Shown one piece after another: positions 26,071-36,600 of a DNA stretch of 64,000 nucleotides. The notes under the pieces are model-generated. The model was given only the letters and a program-made list of their open reading frames with translations, was not told the DNA's origin and did no database searches. Location: assembly GCA_049890295.1 (NCBI GenBank), contig JBMHBP010000023.1:164672-228671 (forward strand). The letters run 5' to 3'. The position numbers were made by a program, and so were the translations under genes. Position 1 is the stretch's first letter; each line of letters starts with the position of its first letter. The stretch is from GCA-2862585 sp049890295 (GTDB lineage: Bacteria; Bacteroidota; Bacteroidia; Flavobacteriales; UBA7312).

Positions 26071-26828
26071 TGGCAAAAGTAAGAGCAAAGAAATACCTCG
26101 GTCAGCACTTTTTAACTGATCATTCAATTGCTCAGAATATTGTCAACAATTTAAGCCCTCAAAAAACAATTCTAGAAATTGGACCTGGTATGGGTGTCTT
26201 AACCCAGTTTATTATTGAACGAGAATCAGAACTATTTGTCGTTGAATTAGATAAGGAATCAGTCAGCTATTTACACCATCATTACCCTTCCCTTAAAAAC
26301 CATATAATTAGTGGAGACTTTCTCAAACTTCCAATAGAACAGTTATTTGATCATCAAATTGGACTGATAGGTAATTTCCCTTACAATATATCCTCTCAAA
26401 TTTTATTTAAAGTTTTAGAACATAAAAACTGTATTACTGAAATTGTTGGTATGTTCCAAAAAGAAGTGGCTGAACGTATTAGTTCCAAACCCTGTAAAAA
26501 ATCATACGGTATACTCAGTGTTTTTATTCAATGTTACTATGATGTGGAGTATCTATTCACCGTTGACGAAGATGTTTTTGACCCGCCACCCAAGGTGAAA
26601 TCTGCAGTCATCAGACTTAAGAGGAATCAAAGGCAGAATCTTCCTTGTGATGAACAAAAATTTATTAAAGTTGTGAAGACCGCTTTTGGAATGAGAAGGA
26701 AAACTTTGAGAAATGCTTTGAAAAGTCTTACCTTGTTGAACGAAAATTCTGCAGAAAAATACTTAAATCAGAGAGCTGAACAGCTAAGTGTTGAAGATTT
26801 TTTTAAACTAACAGACTGTTTTGAATAA
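26070..26828 (+). CDS. rsmA: 16S rRNA (adenine1518-N6/adenine1519-N6)-dimethyltransferase RsmA (KsgA)
   Basis: 252 residues. It starts MAKVRAKKYLGQHFLTD and has the SAM-binding motif EIGPGMGVLTQFI and the catalytic NFPYNISSQI (N-x-P-Y type). The C-terminal domain with DPPPKVKSAVIRL and FGMRRKTLRNAL is typical. It dimethylates two adjacent adenines near the 3' end of 16S rRNA in late small-subunit assembly. Stop and start codons overlap both neighbours. Confidence 0.97.
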   Translation: MAKVRAKKYLGQHFLTDHSIAQNIVNNLSPQKTILEIGPGMGVLTQFIIERESELFVVELDKESVSYLHHHYPSLKNHIISGDFLKLPIEQLFDHQIGLIGNFPYNISSQILFKVLEHKNCITEIVGMFQKEVAERISSKPCKKSYGILSVFIQCYYDVEYLFTVDEDVFDPPPKVKSAVIRLKRNQRQNLPCDEQKFIKVVKTAFGMRRKTLRNALKSLTLLNENSAEKYLNQRAEQLSVEDFFKLTDCFE

Positions 26829-28177
26829 TGAAGTTCGAACTAACAAAAGATTTTTTAAGTGAGATAAATTCACTCATTGAACAACAAAACAGTTCATCTG
26901 TGGTTGACCTTATTAAGGATTGTCATCCAGCCGATATTGCTGAGATACTCGATAATATTGACTTTAAAAATGCCTGTTTTTTATTTGAACTTTTAGAGGA
27001 TGCTACTGCTGCAGATGTATTAGTAGAATTAGAGGACGACCTCAGAGAAGATTTACTCAATATTCATTCTCCAAAAGAAATTGCTGAGGAATTCGTTGAT
27101 AATATGGATTCTGATGATGCTGCAGATATTATTTCAGAGTTACCAGAAAACAAAAAACAAGAGGTTTTATCTCACATAGAAGATGATAAATCTGCCAGTG
27201 ATATTGCTGATTTATTGACTTATGATGAAAACACTGCTGGAGGCTTAATGGCTAAAGAACTTATTAAAGTTAACGCAGATTGGTCAGTAATGCGGTGTGT
27301 CAAAGAGATGCGAAGACAGGCTGAAGATGTTCAATTTGTTTATACCATTTATGTCGTAAATAATAACAACACATTATTAGGCACTCTGTCCCTAAAAAAA
27401 TTACTACTAACAGACTCGAAGGCAGTAATTTCTAAAATCATGAAAACTGATATTATCAAAGTTAATGCTGTATTGAGTCAAGAAGAAGTAGCTAATACTA
27501 TGAATAAGTATGACCTAATAGTTTTACCAGTTGTTAATGAAGACAATCAACTCATCGGGAGAATAACTGCTGATGACGTGATGGATGTTATGAAAGAAGA
27601 AGCTGAAAAAGACTATCAAATGGCATCTGGTATTATCGATGATGTCGAATCAACCGATAGTATTTGGGATATTACTAAAGCTAGATTACCATGGTTGTTA
27701 ATAGGTATGATTGGAGGTATTTTTGGTGCTAAAGTCATTGGAATTTTTGATATTGAGAAAAACTTTGAAATGGCATTTTTTATTCCTCTTATTGCCGCAA
27801 TGGGTGGTAATGTAGGCGTTCAATCTGCTGCTATTGTCGTACAAAGTTTAGCTAGTGGTACTGCTTCTTTAGAAAACATATCACAACAACTCATCAAAGA
27901 ATTAGGGGTTGCATTGGTCAATGGAATAATTTGCTCTATAATCATATTAGTTTCTACCTATTTCTTAGGTTATGGTATTGGCCTTAGCCTTACAGTTAGT
28001 ATTGCACTATTATCAGTAGTAATTTTTGCTGCTTTATTTGGCACATTTGTTCCATTAACCCTCAATAAATATAATATTGACCCTGCGTTAGCAACAGGTC
28101 CGTTTATTACTACAGTAAATGATATCCTCGGTCTACTGATATACTTCCTAATAGGACAGTTTATTTTAGCACTATGA
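26828..28177 (+). CDS. mgtE: Magnesium transporter MgtE
   Basis: 449 residues. The N domain (helical, HPADIAEILD, DSDDAADIISELPE) is followed by paired CBS domains (for example LIVLPVVNEDNQLIGRITADDVMDVM) that sense cytoplasmic Mg2+, a plug helix, and five membrane helices with the pore motif MGGNVGVQSAAIVVQSL and PFITTVNDILGLLIYF. Full family length. The start overlaps the rsmA stop, and the stop overlaps the next gene by four bases. Confidence 0.96.
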   Translation: MKFELTKDFLSEINSLIEQQNSSSVVDLIKDCHPADIAEILDNIDFKNACFLFELLEDATAADVLVELEDDLREDLLNIHSPKEIAEEFVDNMDSDDAADIISELPENKKQEVLSHIEDDKSASDIADLLTYDENTAGGLMAKELIKVNADWSVMRCVKEMRRQAEDVQFVYTIYVVNNNNTLLGTLSLKKLLLTDSKAVISKIMKTDIIKVNAVLSQEEVANTMNKYDLIVLPVVNEDNQLIGRITADDVMDVMKEEAEKDYQMASGIIDDVESTDSIWDITKARLPWLLIGMIGGIFGAKVIGIFDIEKNFEMAFFIPLIAAMGGNVGVQSAAIVVQSLASGTASLENISQQLIKELGVALVNGIICSIIILVSTYFLGYGIGLSLTVSIALLSVVIFAALFGTFVPLTLNKYNIDPALATGPFITTVNDILGLLIYFLIGQFILAL

Positions 28178-29109
28178 AAAAGGTTTTATTTATCGATCAG
28201 CTACATCCATCTCTTTGGAATCAACTAACTGAATCTGGTTTTCATTGTGTAGAAGGCTATCACCTTGACAAAGAAGAAATAAAAGAAATTATTAGTGGGT
28301 TTTATGGGTTGATTATTCGTTCACGCTTTAAAATCGATGATTCATTTTTGGAAAACTGTAATCATTTAAAATTTATTGCTCGAGGAGGGTCTGGAATGGA
28401 AAATATTGACCAAAAATTGGCTCAACAAAAAGGTATTGAATGTATAAATGCAGCTGAAGGAAATCGACAGGCAGTAGCTGAGCATGCTCTAGGCATGTTG
28501 CTAAATCTATTTAATAATCTAAAAAGAGCCGACCAAGAAGTTCGACAAGGACATTGGAAAAGAGAATCTAATCGAGGAGTTGAACTTTCAGGAAAAACAA
28601 TTGGAATTATTGGCTGTGGAAATACTGGCTCTGCTTTTGGTAGGTTACTCAGAGGATTTGATTGTAAAGTATTGAGTTATGATAAATACCTAAATAATTT
28701 CGGTAAGGATAATATCATAGAATCGCAATTGGAAACACTTTATGAGGAAGCTGATATTTTAAGTTTGCATATTCCTTTAACCAAAGAAACTCATCATTTA
28801 GTCAATGATATATTTCTTAATCGGTTCAAAAAGCCCATATATCTGATTAATACTTCTAGGGGTCAATGTGTGGATACCGTAGCACTTCTTGAAGCTATTG
28901 ATAACAAAAAGGTAATGGGGGCTTGTTTAGATGTTTTGGAAATTGAAAAAATATCATTTGAATCCCTAGATCAAACAAATTTATTTAAACGACTCATACA
29001 ATCTAATAAGCTAACACTTTCTCCTCATATTGCTGGCTGGACAGTCGAAAGTTATCTTAAAATTGCACAAGTACTATTTGAAAAGATTAAAGCCCTTGAA
29101 AATAACTAG
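28174..29109 (+). CDS. D-2-hydroxyacid dehydrogenase (phosphoglycerate dehydrogenase-like)
   Basis: 311 residues. The NAD-binding motif is GKTIGIIGCGNTGSAFG, with the catalytic Arg in NTSRGQ, a Glu in LEIEK and a His in LSPHIAGWT, the classical Arg-Glu-His set. The N-terminal part contains RSRFKIDDSFLENCNHLKFIARGGSGMENID. The short form has no C-terminal ACT domain. It resembles SerA and related enzymes (hydroxypyruvate or lactate dehydrogenases); the substrate is not certain. Last gene of the serS run. Confidence 0.9.
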   Translation: MKKVLFIDQLHPSLWNQLTESGFHCVEGYHLDKEEIKEIISGFYGLIIRSRFKIDDSFLENCNHLKFIARGGSGMENIDQKLAQQKGIECINAAEGNRQAVAEHALGMLLNLFNNLKRADQEVRQGHWKRESNRGVELSGKTIGIIGCGNTGSAFGRLLRGFDCKVLSYDKYLNNFGKDNIIESQLETLYEEADILSLHIPLTKETHHLVNDIFLNRFKKPIYLINTSRGQCVDTVALLEAIDNKKVMGACLDVLEIEKISFESLDQTNLFKRLIQSNKLTLSPHIAGWTVESYLKIAQVLFEKIKALENN

Positions 29110-29148
29110 GACTTCTAGTTTATACTATTTCATTTATTTTCAAGCTTT

Positions 29149-30852
29149 CTATTTCAAAATAATGAGCCGATTGGTAAAAACACCTTTATTGGTATGAAGC
29201 TTTAAAAAATACGTCCCTGCATGTATGTTATCAAGGGCTAGAATTTTCATACTAGGGTCGAAACGCCTTAGCACTTTGCCCTGGAGATTCATCAGCCATA
29301 TAGTGTTTACAGAAAGTTGTTCCTCTAATGAAAGATTAACAATGTCCCGGGCTGGGTTAGGATACAACTTAAAGGGATGTAGAGTATTTTTTTGAATACT
29401 AATAATTTCAATCATAACCATTGTACTATCTTTTATTGTACAACCAAATGAATCCGTAGCTTGCAAATAAATCCAAGTTTCAACATGACAACAACCAGTG
29501 TATGAAATTCCTCCAACAGAATCATCAGTAAGAACAATTATCGAATCATAGATGAATGTAGTATCTGAGGAGTATGTGTTAGGAATGAAATAATAGGTGT
29601 AGGATTCAAATGATTCAATGGTAGTCAATTGAACCTGTTCTGTCAAATTAACACCCAAGTGTACTATTGTCTGATTTTGGCCACCCCACCATTCGTAATT
29701 TTCATAAAAAGTATCTCCCTCTAGAGTGGTTATAAAAAAAGTAATCTCAGGATCTGCAAAATCTATGACTACAGTAGCGGTATCAACGTAACAGTTGTTA
29801 TGAGCAATAATTTGAAAGGTAGTGTCCGAGTATGGAAATACTACTATCTGCTGATTAGTGTCCCCAGTATTCCAGATATACAAGTCGGCACCATTTATTT
29901 GGGCCTCCAAGACTAAGCTATCGTTACTTTTACAAAACACTAATTGTTCTTGTAAGACGATGTGTATACTGTCATCATCCATTAAATTAATACTGTCTAA
30001 CAGGGTGTCACTAGTCGTCTCATTTTCAAGTATTGCCCATGCCTCAAAGTAGTAATCACCAGCTTGTGACAAATCAAAACCCTCAGAAAATGTGTACATT
30101 ACACTATCTCCGACCGTCAAATATGGACCAATGGTGTCGCTCAACAAAGTGCTATCGTTGGACTGAAAAAAGACAATAACACTATCTATTTGATTAGAAT
30201 AGCTTACATTTTTGAGTTGAAGACTAACGCTTTCATTATTACTTAGCACACATGAGCTTTCCAACTCAATAGTTGACAATTCTATCCGTTGTTGACAAAA
30301 ATTCTGTTGCTGATTAATTTGACCATAAGTTGAACTATCAGATTCCCAATAGAAGATACTATCTAAACTTCCCTTTAACTGTAAGCTAGTACCTATTGGA
30401 TCACCATTTTGAAAAACACCAATATCTGTTGATGTTTGCCCCGAAAAAGGCCCATTGACTGAAGTGACTTGACCTTCATAACTTAGAAATTGAATCAAAC
30501 TATCCTCACATTCATTATATAGTGCTATTGCATCACCAGAGGTGCTTGCTCCATTTTGAATAGACGGTTTGTAAAAAAACACAAAACCCATTCCACATAT
30601 ATTTTCGGTCACCACGGTGTCTAAGACTAATGAACTATAAATTTCACTATTATTACCATTTACAAAATATATCTTATAGCATGATAAATCGCTACCTGTC
30701 AATGCAGCTATTTCAAACCCTTCATTTATATCACTACCAACATTATCATAATGAATCTCATTAATAAAAACAGAAGTATAATCAAACACAAATGGGCTTT
30801 GAGAAAATAAAATAAATGGCACAAACTGAAGTAAAAAAAATAAGGGTTTCAT
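29149..30852 (-). CDS. Secreted lamin-tail-domain protein with T9SS type A sorting domain
   Basis: 567 residues. A signal peptide (LQFVPFILFSQ) is followed by a lamin-tail-like domain (VFINEIHYDNVGSDINEGFEIAAL ... GDAIALYN), beta-sandwich segments of about 100 residues each, and a clear T9SS type A C-terminal domain (HPFKLYPNPARDIVNLSLEE ... AGTYFLKLHTNKGVF). It should be exported by T9SS, with the C-terminal domain removed and the protein attached to the cell surface or released. No enzyme motif is seen. It sits 39 bases after the end of the convergent dehydrogenase gene. Confidence 0.9.
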   Translation of the reverse strand: MKPLFFLLQFVPFILFSQSPFVFDYTSVFINEIHYDNVGSDINEGFEIAALTGSDLSCYKIYFVNGNNSEIYSSLVLDTVVTENICGMGFVFFYKPSIQNGASTSGDAIALYNECEDSLIQFLSYEGQVTSVNGPFSGQTSTDIGVFQNGDPIGTSLQLKGSLDSIFYWESDSSTYGQINQQQNFCQQRIELSTIELESSCVLSNNESVSLQLKNVSYSNQIDSVIVFFQSNDSTLLSDTIGPYLTVGDSVMYTFSEGFDLSQAGDYYFEAWAILENETTSDTLLDSINLMDDDSIHIVLQEQLVFCKSNDSLVLEAQINGADLYIWNTGDTNQQIVVFPYSDTTFQIIAHNNCYVDTATVVIDFADPEITFFITTLEGDTFYENYEWWGGQNQTIVHLGVNLTEQVQLTTIESFESYTYYFIPNTYSSDTTFIYDSIIVLTDDSVGGISYTGCCHVETWIYLQATDSFGCTIKDSTMVMIEIISIQKNTLHPFKLYPNPARDIVNLSLEEQLSVNTIWLMNLQGKVLRRFDPSMKILALDNIHAGTYFLKLHTNKGVFTNRLIILK

Positions 30853-30879
30853 TAGCTATTAAGAATTGTAAGTTGTTTA

Positions 30880-30887
30880 CAAATCTA
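30880..30887 (-). promoter_or_regulatory. Candidate -7 box of the T9SS-substrate gene
   Basis: Minus strand TAGATTTG, exact match to TAnnTTTG, 27 bases before the ATG at 30852. Its TAG is also the stop codon of the aspartate kinase gene. Confidence 0.42.
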
Positions 30888-32120
30888 ATATATAACTTGA
30901 ATAGTTTGTTTAGTCTTTTGCTCAAGAACAACAGTTTTTGAACCTATCACTTTTTTAATATCTTCTTTATTATAGTGTCTTATGGTACACAAGCTTAGGC
31001 TTTCCTGACTTACAACTTTGAAATGTTCGTTTAAAATTTTAATAAGACCGGGCACCTTTTGAATATCATTATCTACACATACCGAAAAGCTAATTGCTGA
31101 GTTTTGCATCATATTAATAGCTACTCCGATTTTAGAAAATACAGAAAAAATAAAACTAAGATGATCTTCAACTATAAACGATAAATCCGTAGCAGAAATA
31201 TTCAATAATATTTGATTCTGTTTTAAAATAAATGAGGGTAAAAAAGGTATCATTTCTACATTTTCAGAAATAGTAGTACCCGCTTGCTGAGGAGATAAAA
31301 ATGACTTTACTCTTAAAGGAATTTTTTTCTCTTTTAGAGGTTGAATAGTTTTAGGATGAATCACTTTTGCTCCATAATAGGCCAATTCAATTGCTTCAGA
31401 AAATGAAAGTTGATTTAATAGTTTAGCATCCTCAAAAAAACGAGGATCAGCATTTAACACTCCTTCAACATCTTTCCATATTACAACTTCTTCAGCATTT
31501 AATGCATAAGCAAATATAGCGGCACTAAAATCCGAACCTTCTCGTCCTAGAGTGGTTGAGAAATTTTCAGAAGTACAGCCGATAAATCCTTGAGTTAAAA
31601 ACCGCCCATTGGTATTAATGTTTTGCTCAATATTATAAAGTGTTTCTTTCCAATCTATTCTAGCATTTCTATGAGTGTTATCTGTTCGAATTAAATCTCG
31701 AGCATCTAACCAATTATTCACAACGCCTTCTTGATTTAGATATGCACTAATGATAGAAGTTGATAATAACTCCCCGACCGATACTATTTGATCATACTCA
31801 AAACCGTATGTGGATGTTGGAGAATCCTCAATAGCCCACTCAATTTCAACAAATAAGTTACTTACCGTATCATATATTGAATGACTTTTTTCAAATAACT
31901 GATCTAATATTTCAAAATGATAGGACTTTACTTCATCTAATGATACCGTCTGAGCGGAAGTATAATCATTAACCACACTCTCTAACATATTAGTTGTTTT
32001 TCCCATGGCTGATATCACAATAACAATATCTTGGGTGTTATCTGACTTTAGGATTTTAGAAATATTTTTGATTCCGTCAGCATCTTTTACTGAGGCACCT
32101 CCAAACTTATAAATCTTCAT
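30885..32120 (-). CDS. lysC: Aspartate kinase
   Basis: 411 residues, monofunctional. N-terminal KFGGASVKDADGIKNI, the substrate/ATP region with TTLGREGSDFSAA, and a C-terminal regulatory part with ACT-like strands (LSFIFSVFSKIGVAINMMQNSAISFSVCV). It phosphorylates aspartate at the start of the lysine, threonine and methionine pathway. No homoserine dehydrogenase domain is fused. Its ATG overlaps the preceding acetyltransferase stop by four bases. Confidence 0.95.
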   Translation of the reverse strand: MKIYKFGGASVKDADGIKNISKILKSDNTQDIVIVISAMGKTTNMLESVVNDYTSAQTVSLDEVKSYHFEILDQLFEKSHSIYDTVSNLFVEIEWAIEDSPTSTYGFEYDQIVSVGELLSTSIISAYLNQEGVVNNWLDARDLIRTDNTHRNARIDWKETLYNIEQNINTNGRFLTQGFIGCTSENFSTTLGREGSDFSAAIFAYALNAEEVVIWKDVEGVLNADPRFFEDAKLLNQLSFSEAIELAYYGAKVIHPKTIQPLKEKKIPLRVKSFLSPQQAGTTISENVEMIPFLPSFILKQNQILLNISATDLSFIVEDHLSFIFSVFSKIGVAINMMQNSAISFSVCVDNDIQKVPGLIKILNEHFKVVSQESLSLCTIRHYNKEDIKKVIGSKTVVLEQKTKQTIQVIY

Positions 32121-32593
32121 TTAAAATTAAATGTTTTAAGTTGTTCTTGAGTTAATTTTCCATTATACCAATCTGTACTTATGTCGGCATTGTATTTCTT
32201 GTAAAAACGTATGGCGTCTATATTCCAGTCTAAAACTTGCCAAATCATCCCTTTGACATCTAGTAATTGAGCTATTTTAATAGTTTCTTCAAATAGTAAG
32301 GCACCAATTCCTTTTTTTCTGTACTCAGACTTTACCACAAAGTCCTCTAAAAATAAAAACCGACCTTTCCATGTAGAATAACGAATAAAATAAAAAGAAA
32401 GACCAACGATCTTTTTATCGACTTCTGCTATTAAAAACCAGTAGTATGGACGCTCACCAAAACCATCATTTTCAAGATCTTCGATAGTTACTGTAACTTC
32501 ATCTAAGGCTTTTTCAAATTCAGCCAACTCTTTTATTAGGGATAAAACAGATGGCAAATCAGATTTAATACCTTTTCTAATGTTTACAATCAT
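32117..32593 (-). CDS. GNAT-family N-acetyltransferase
   Basis: 158 residues from the ATG at 32593 (MIVNIRKGIKSDLPSVLSLI); the in-frame TTG at 32605 lies inside a -7 box and is rejected. The acetyl-CoA binding motif is VVKSEYRKKGIGALLFEE, preceded by FLFLEDFVV, and later WQVLDWNIDAIRFYKKYNA, which resembles diamine N-acetyltransferases. The substrate is not established. Cotranscribed with aspartate kinase. Confidence 0.9.
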   Translation of the reverse strand: MIVNIRKGIKSDLPSVLSLIKELAEFEKALDEVTVTIEDLENDGFGERPYYWFLIAEVDKKIVGLSFYFIRYSTWKGRFLFLEDFVVKSEYRKKGIGALLFEETIKIAQLLDVKGMIWQVLDWNIDAIRFYKKYNADISTDWYNGKLTQEQLKTFNFK

Positions 32594-32602
32594 AATCTGA
32601 TA

Positions 32603-32610
32603 CAAAGTTA
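32603..32610 (-). promoter_or_regulatory. Candidate -7 box of the GNAT-lysC operon
   Basis: Minus strand TAACTTTG, exact match to TAnnTTTG, nine bases before the ATG at 32593, so the leader would be only a few bases long. Confidence 0.45.
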
Positions 32611-32676
32611 ATTATTTTTGAACGCTATTATTAGATGAAAAATTCGATATTTGCCAAGAATTTGATAATTTAGTTT

Positions 32677-33675
32677 ATGGCTAAAATCACCACATTAGCG
32701 GAATTTATAACCGAACAGCAAATTTTAAAACCAGAAGCTACAGGAAACTTAACACGACTTCTGTATGATATTTCAATTGCTGCAAAAATTGTAAATAGAG
32801 AAATTAATAAAGCCGGCTTAGTCGATATTTTAGGTGAAATAGGCGATGAAAATATCCAAGGTGAGCCAGTAAAAAAATTAGACATATATGCCAATAATGC
32901 TTTTATTTCCTCACTCAATGCTGGTGGGCAATGTGCGGCAATAGCTTCTGAAGAAAATGAAGAGATTATTGTTTTAGATAATGCAAAATCTAAAAATGCA
33001 AAGTATCTCTTATGTATTGATCCTCTTGATGGGTCATCGAATATAGACGTAAATGTATCGGTTGGGACAATTTTCTCTGTTTTAAAAAGAAAAAATCCTA
33101 ATAAGAAAGTAACTGAAGATGAGTTTTTTGTGAAAGGAACTGAACAAGTAGCAGCGGGTTATGTCATTTATGGATCATCAACTATGTTAGTATACACTAC
33201 AGGCAATGGTGTGAATGGCTTCACACTTGACCCTTCTATTGGTGAGTTTTGCCTCTCTCATGCTAATATAAAAACACCATTGAATGGTGAAATTTATTCT
33301 GTGAACGAAGCCAATCAAAATGTAATGCCAGAAGGTGTAAAATCATTTACCCATCATTGTCAAAAAACTATTGATGGCAAACGTACTCATACTGCACGTT
33401 TCATGGGTTCATTAGTAGCAGACTTTCACAGAAATATGCTCAAAGGTGGTATTTATATTTATCCAAACACAAGGCATGCACCTAAGGGACGGTTGAGATT
33501 ATTATATGAATGTTCACCACTAGCATGGATAATTGAAGAGGCTGGCGGAAAAGCATCTGACGGATTTAAACGAATTTTAGATTTAAAAGCAGAAGACCTA
33601 CATCAGAGAGTTCCTTTTTTTATTGGCTCTAAAGAAATGGTTGAAAAGGCTGAACAATTCATGAAAGATAATTGA
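32677..33675 (+). CDS. fbp: Fructose-1,6-bisphosphatase class 1
   Basis: 332 residues. Metal and phosphate-site motifs DPLDGSSNIDVNVSVGTIFS, YGSSTMLVYTTG and the C-terminal RLLYECSPLAWIIEEAGGKASDG are diagnostic of class 1 FBPase. It makes fructose 6-phosphate in gluconeogenesis and acts in the cytoplasm. mfd begins inside its stop codon (ATTGA), so the two genes are translationally coupled. Confidence 0.97.
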   Translation: MAKITTLAEFITEQQILKPEATGNLTRLLYDISIAAKIVNREINKAGLVDILGEIGDENIQGEPVKKLDIYANNAFISSLNAGGQCAAIASEENEEIIVLDNAKSKNAKYLLCIDPLDGSSNIDVNVSVGTIFSVLKRKNPNKKVTEDEFFVKGTEQVAAGYVIYGSSTMLVYTTGNGVNGFTLDPSIGEFCLSHANIKTPLNGEIYSVNEANQNVMPEGVKSFTHHCQKTIDGKRTHTARFMGSLVADFHRNMLKGGIYIYPNTRHAPKGRLRLLYECSPLAWIIEEAGGKASDGFKRILDLKAEDLHQRVPFFIGSKEMVEKAEQFMKDN

Positions 33676-36600
33676 AAACTTATCCATTAACAGAACTTTA
33701 TAAAGACCACCAATGTATCAAAGGTCTTGTCAATTGTTTTGAGAATAATTCAATCTCCAAATATCATATTAAAAACCTAATAGGTTCACAACAAGCATTA
33801 ATAGTATCACAAGCTATCAAAAGCCTTAAAAACCCAATGTTGTTTGTACTTGAAGATAAAGAACAAGCAGCCTACTTTCTGAATGACCTTGAAACCCTCT
33901 CTAAAAAAAGAGCACTATTTTATCCAAGTTCATATAGAAGACCTTACCAACTAGAAGAAACTGATAACGCAAATGTACTTCTTCGAACAGAGGTTTTAAA
34001 AACCTTAAACCATCAATCTCAACCCTTAATTGTCAGTTATCCCGAAGCTATTTTTGAAAAAGTGATCAGTCAAGAACAACTCAAACAAAATTCTTTTGAC
34101 ATACAAGTTGGCGATTCCATTTCAATTGACTTTTTAAACGACTGTCTTCAAGAGTATGATTTTAAACGTGTTGATTTTGTTATAGAACCAGGTCAATATT
34201 CCATTCGTGGCGGTATAGTTGATATTTTTTCATTTTCTAATGAGTTTCCTTACAGAATTGAATTTTTTGATGAAGATGTTGAAAGCATAAGGACGTTTGA
34301 CATCAATTCTCAACGGTCTACAGACAAACAATCTATTATGTCTATTGTACCTAAGTTTCCTGTTTTCAGTGATAATGAACAAGAGAGTATTTTAGAATTT
34401 TTACCAAAGAATACAACTGTTTGGATAAATGGTGTTGAATCTTGTCAAAATAAACTGAATAAACTTTATGAAAAAGCGATTAGTCACTTTGATGACCTAA
34501 AAGAAAATACAATAAAACACATTAATCCAAATCGATTATTTTTGAATGGTGAGACTTTTTTGAAACAAGTCGATAAAAAAAATGTTGTTGAGTTTGGTAA
34601 CCAATTTTTCTTTGAAGCTAGTGACTCCTATGAGTTTCGATCATCACCTCAACCCTCCTTCAACAAGCAGTTTGAATTACTCATAGAAGATCTACGAGAT
34701 TCTCACCAAAAGGGCTACAAGAATATCATCTTGTGCTCAAGTAAAGAGCAAATTAAACGGTTTAATAGTATTGTAGCTGATACTGAAAAAGAAATTGTAA
34801 TTGAGACATACATTAGTAGTTTGAGTAGCGGCTTTATTGATCATCAATTGAAATTATGTTGCTATACAGATCATCAAATTTTTGAGCGGTATCATAAATT
34901 TCGATTGAAATCAAGTTTTGCTAACAATGAAAAAATCACTCTACAGCAGTTAAATCGTCTTGAACCAGGCGACTTTGTCACGCATATCGATCATGGCATA
35001 GGAAAATTTGCTGGACTTCATGCCATAGAGGTCAATAATAAAAAACAAGAAGCCATTAAATTACTCTATAAAGATGGTGACACCTTGTTTATCAGCATTC
35101 ATTCATTGCATAAAATTTCAAAATATAGTGCAAAAGATGGCGTTGAACCAAAGACAAATAAACTAGGCTCAGGGGCTTGGCAAAAAACTAAAGCCAAAAC
35201 TAAAAAACGTGTCAAGACTATAGCATACGATCTCATACAATTGTATGCAAAACGAAAAGAACAAAAGGGATTCGAATATTCTCCAGATAGCTTTCTTCAA
35301 CATGAGTTAGAAGCCTCATTTATGTATGAGGATACGCCTGATCAATACAAGGCTACTGTAGACGTCAAAAATGATATGGAAAGTATTACTCCCATGGATA
35401 GACTCGTATGTGGAGATGTTGGCTTTGGAAAAACGGAGGTAGCTATTCGAGCAGCATTCAAAGCTGTAACAGACAATAAGCAAGTGGCCCTACTTGTCCC
35501 TACCACCATTTTAGCAATGCAACATGCTAAAACATTTAGAAAACGACTAAAAGATCTACCTTGTAAGGTAAATTATATTAATAGGTTCAGAACAGCAAAA
35601 GAGCAAAAAGAAATTTTAGAATCTACTGCTAAAGGTGAACTTGATATTTTAATTGGCACACACCGACTTGTCGGAAAAGATGTCAAGTTTAAAGATTTAG
35701 GACTGCTTATTATTGATGAGGAGCAAAAATTCGGTGTAGCTGTAAAAGATAAATTAAAAACGTTTAAAGCAAACATTGATACACTTACTTTATCAGCCAC
35801 TCCTATACCTAGAACTTTACAATTTTCACTCATGGGAGCTAGGGATTTATCCATAATAAAAACTCCTCCTGCTAATCGATATCCAATAGAAACACAAGTT
35901 ACGACTTTTGATGAAGAACTAATAAGAGACACTATAAGCTATGAAATATCAAGAGGAGGTCAAGTCTATTTTGTTCATAATAGAATAGAAAATATAAAAG
36001 AGGTAGCGGGTTTAATTCAACGACTTTGTCCAGATGCGAAAATAGGTGTTGGTCACGGTCAAATGGATGGAAAAGAATTGGAAAAGCTAATGATGTCTTT
36101 CATGGAAAATGAATTTGATGTTTTAGTTTCTACTACCATAATTGAAAGTGGGTTAGATATACCAAACGCTAATACAATTATCATTAATAACGCCAATAAC
36201 TTTGGGCTCAGCGACCTTCATCAACTTAGAGGAAGAGTAGGTCGAAGTAATAAAAAATCATTTTGTTATTTATTAGCTCCACCCACCTATTCTTTAACTG
36301 CTGATGCTCGAAAACGTCTAAATGCACTTGAACAATTTTCAGAACTTGGCAGTGGGTTTAATATTTCAATGAGGGATCTAGACATTAGAGGTGCTGGCGA
36401 CTTACTGGGAGCCGAACAAAGTGGCTTTATTAGTGATATTGGATTTGAAATGTATCAAAAAATACTGGATGAATGTATTAATGAACTGAAAGATAGTGAG
36501 TTCAAAGAACTCTACAAAGACAGTGATCAATCCACTGTTATTAGTGAATGTTTAATTGATACAGATATGGAAATCTTAATTCCTAATCAATACGTTAGTA

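Noticed and set aside
29104..29120. AACTAG-GACTT-CTAGTT hairpin after the hydroxyacid dehydrogenase gene
   Set aside because: Only six pairs, mostly A/T, overlapping the stop codon and with a poor T-run; too weak to call a terminator.
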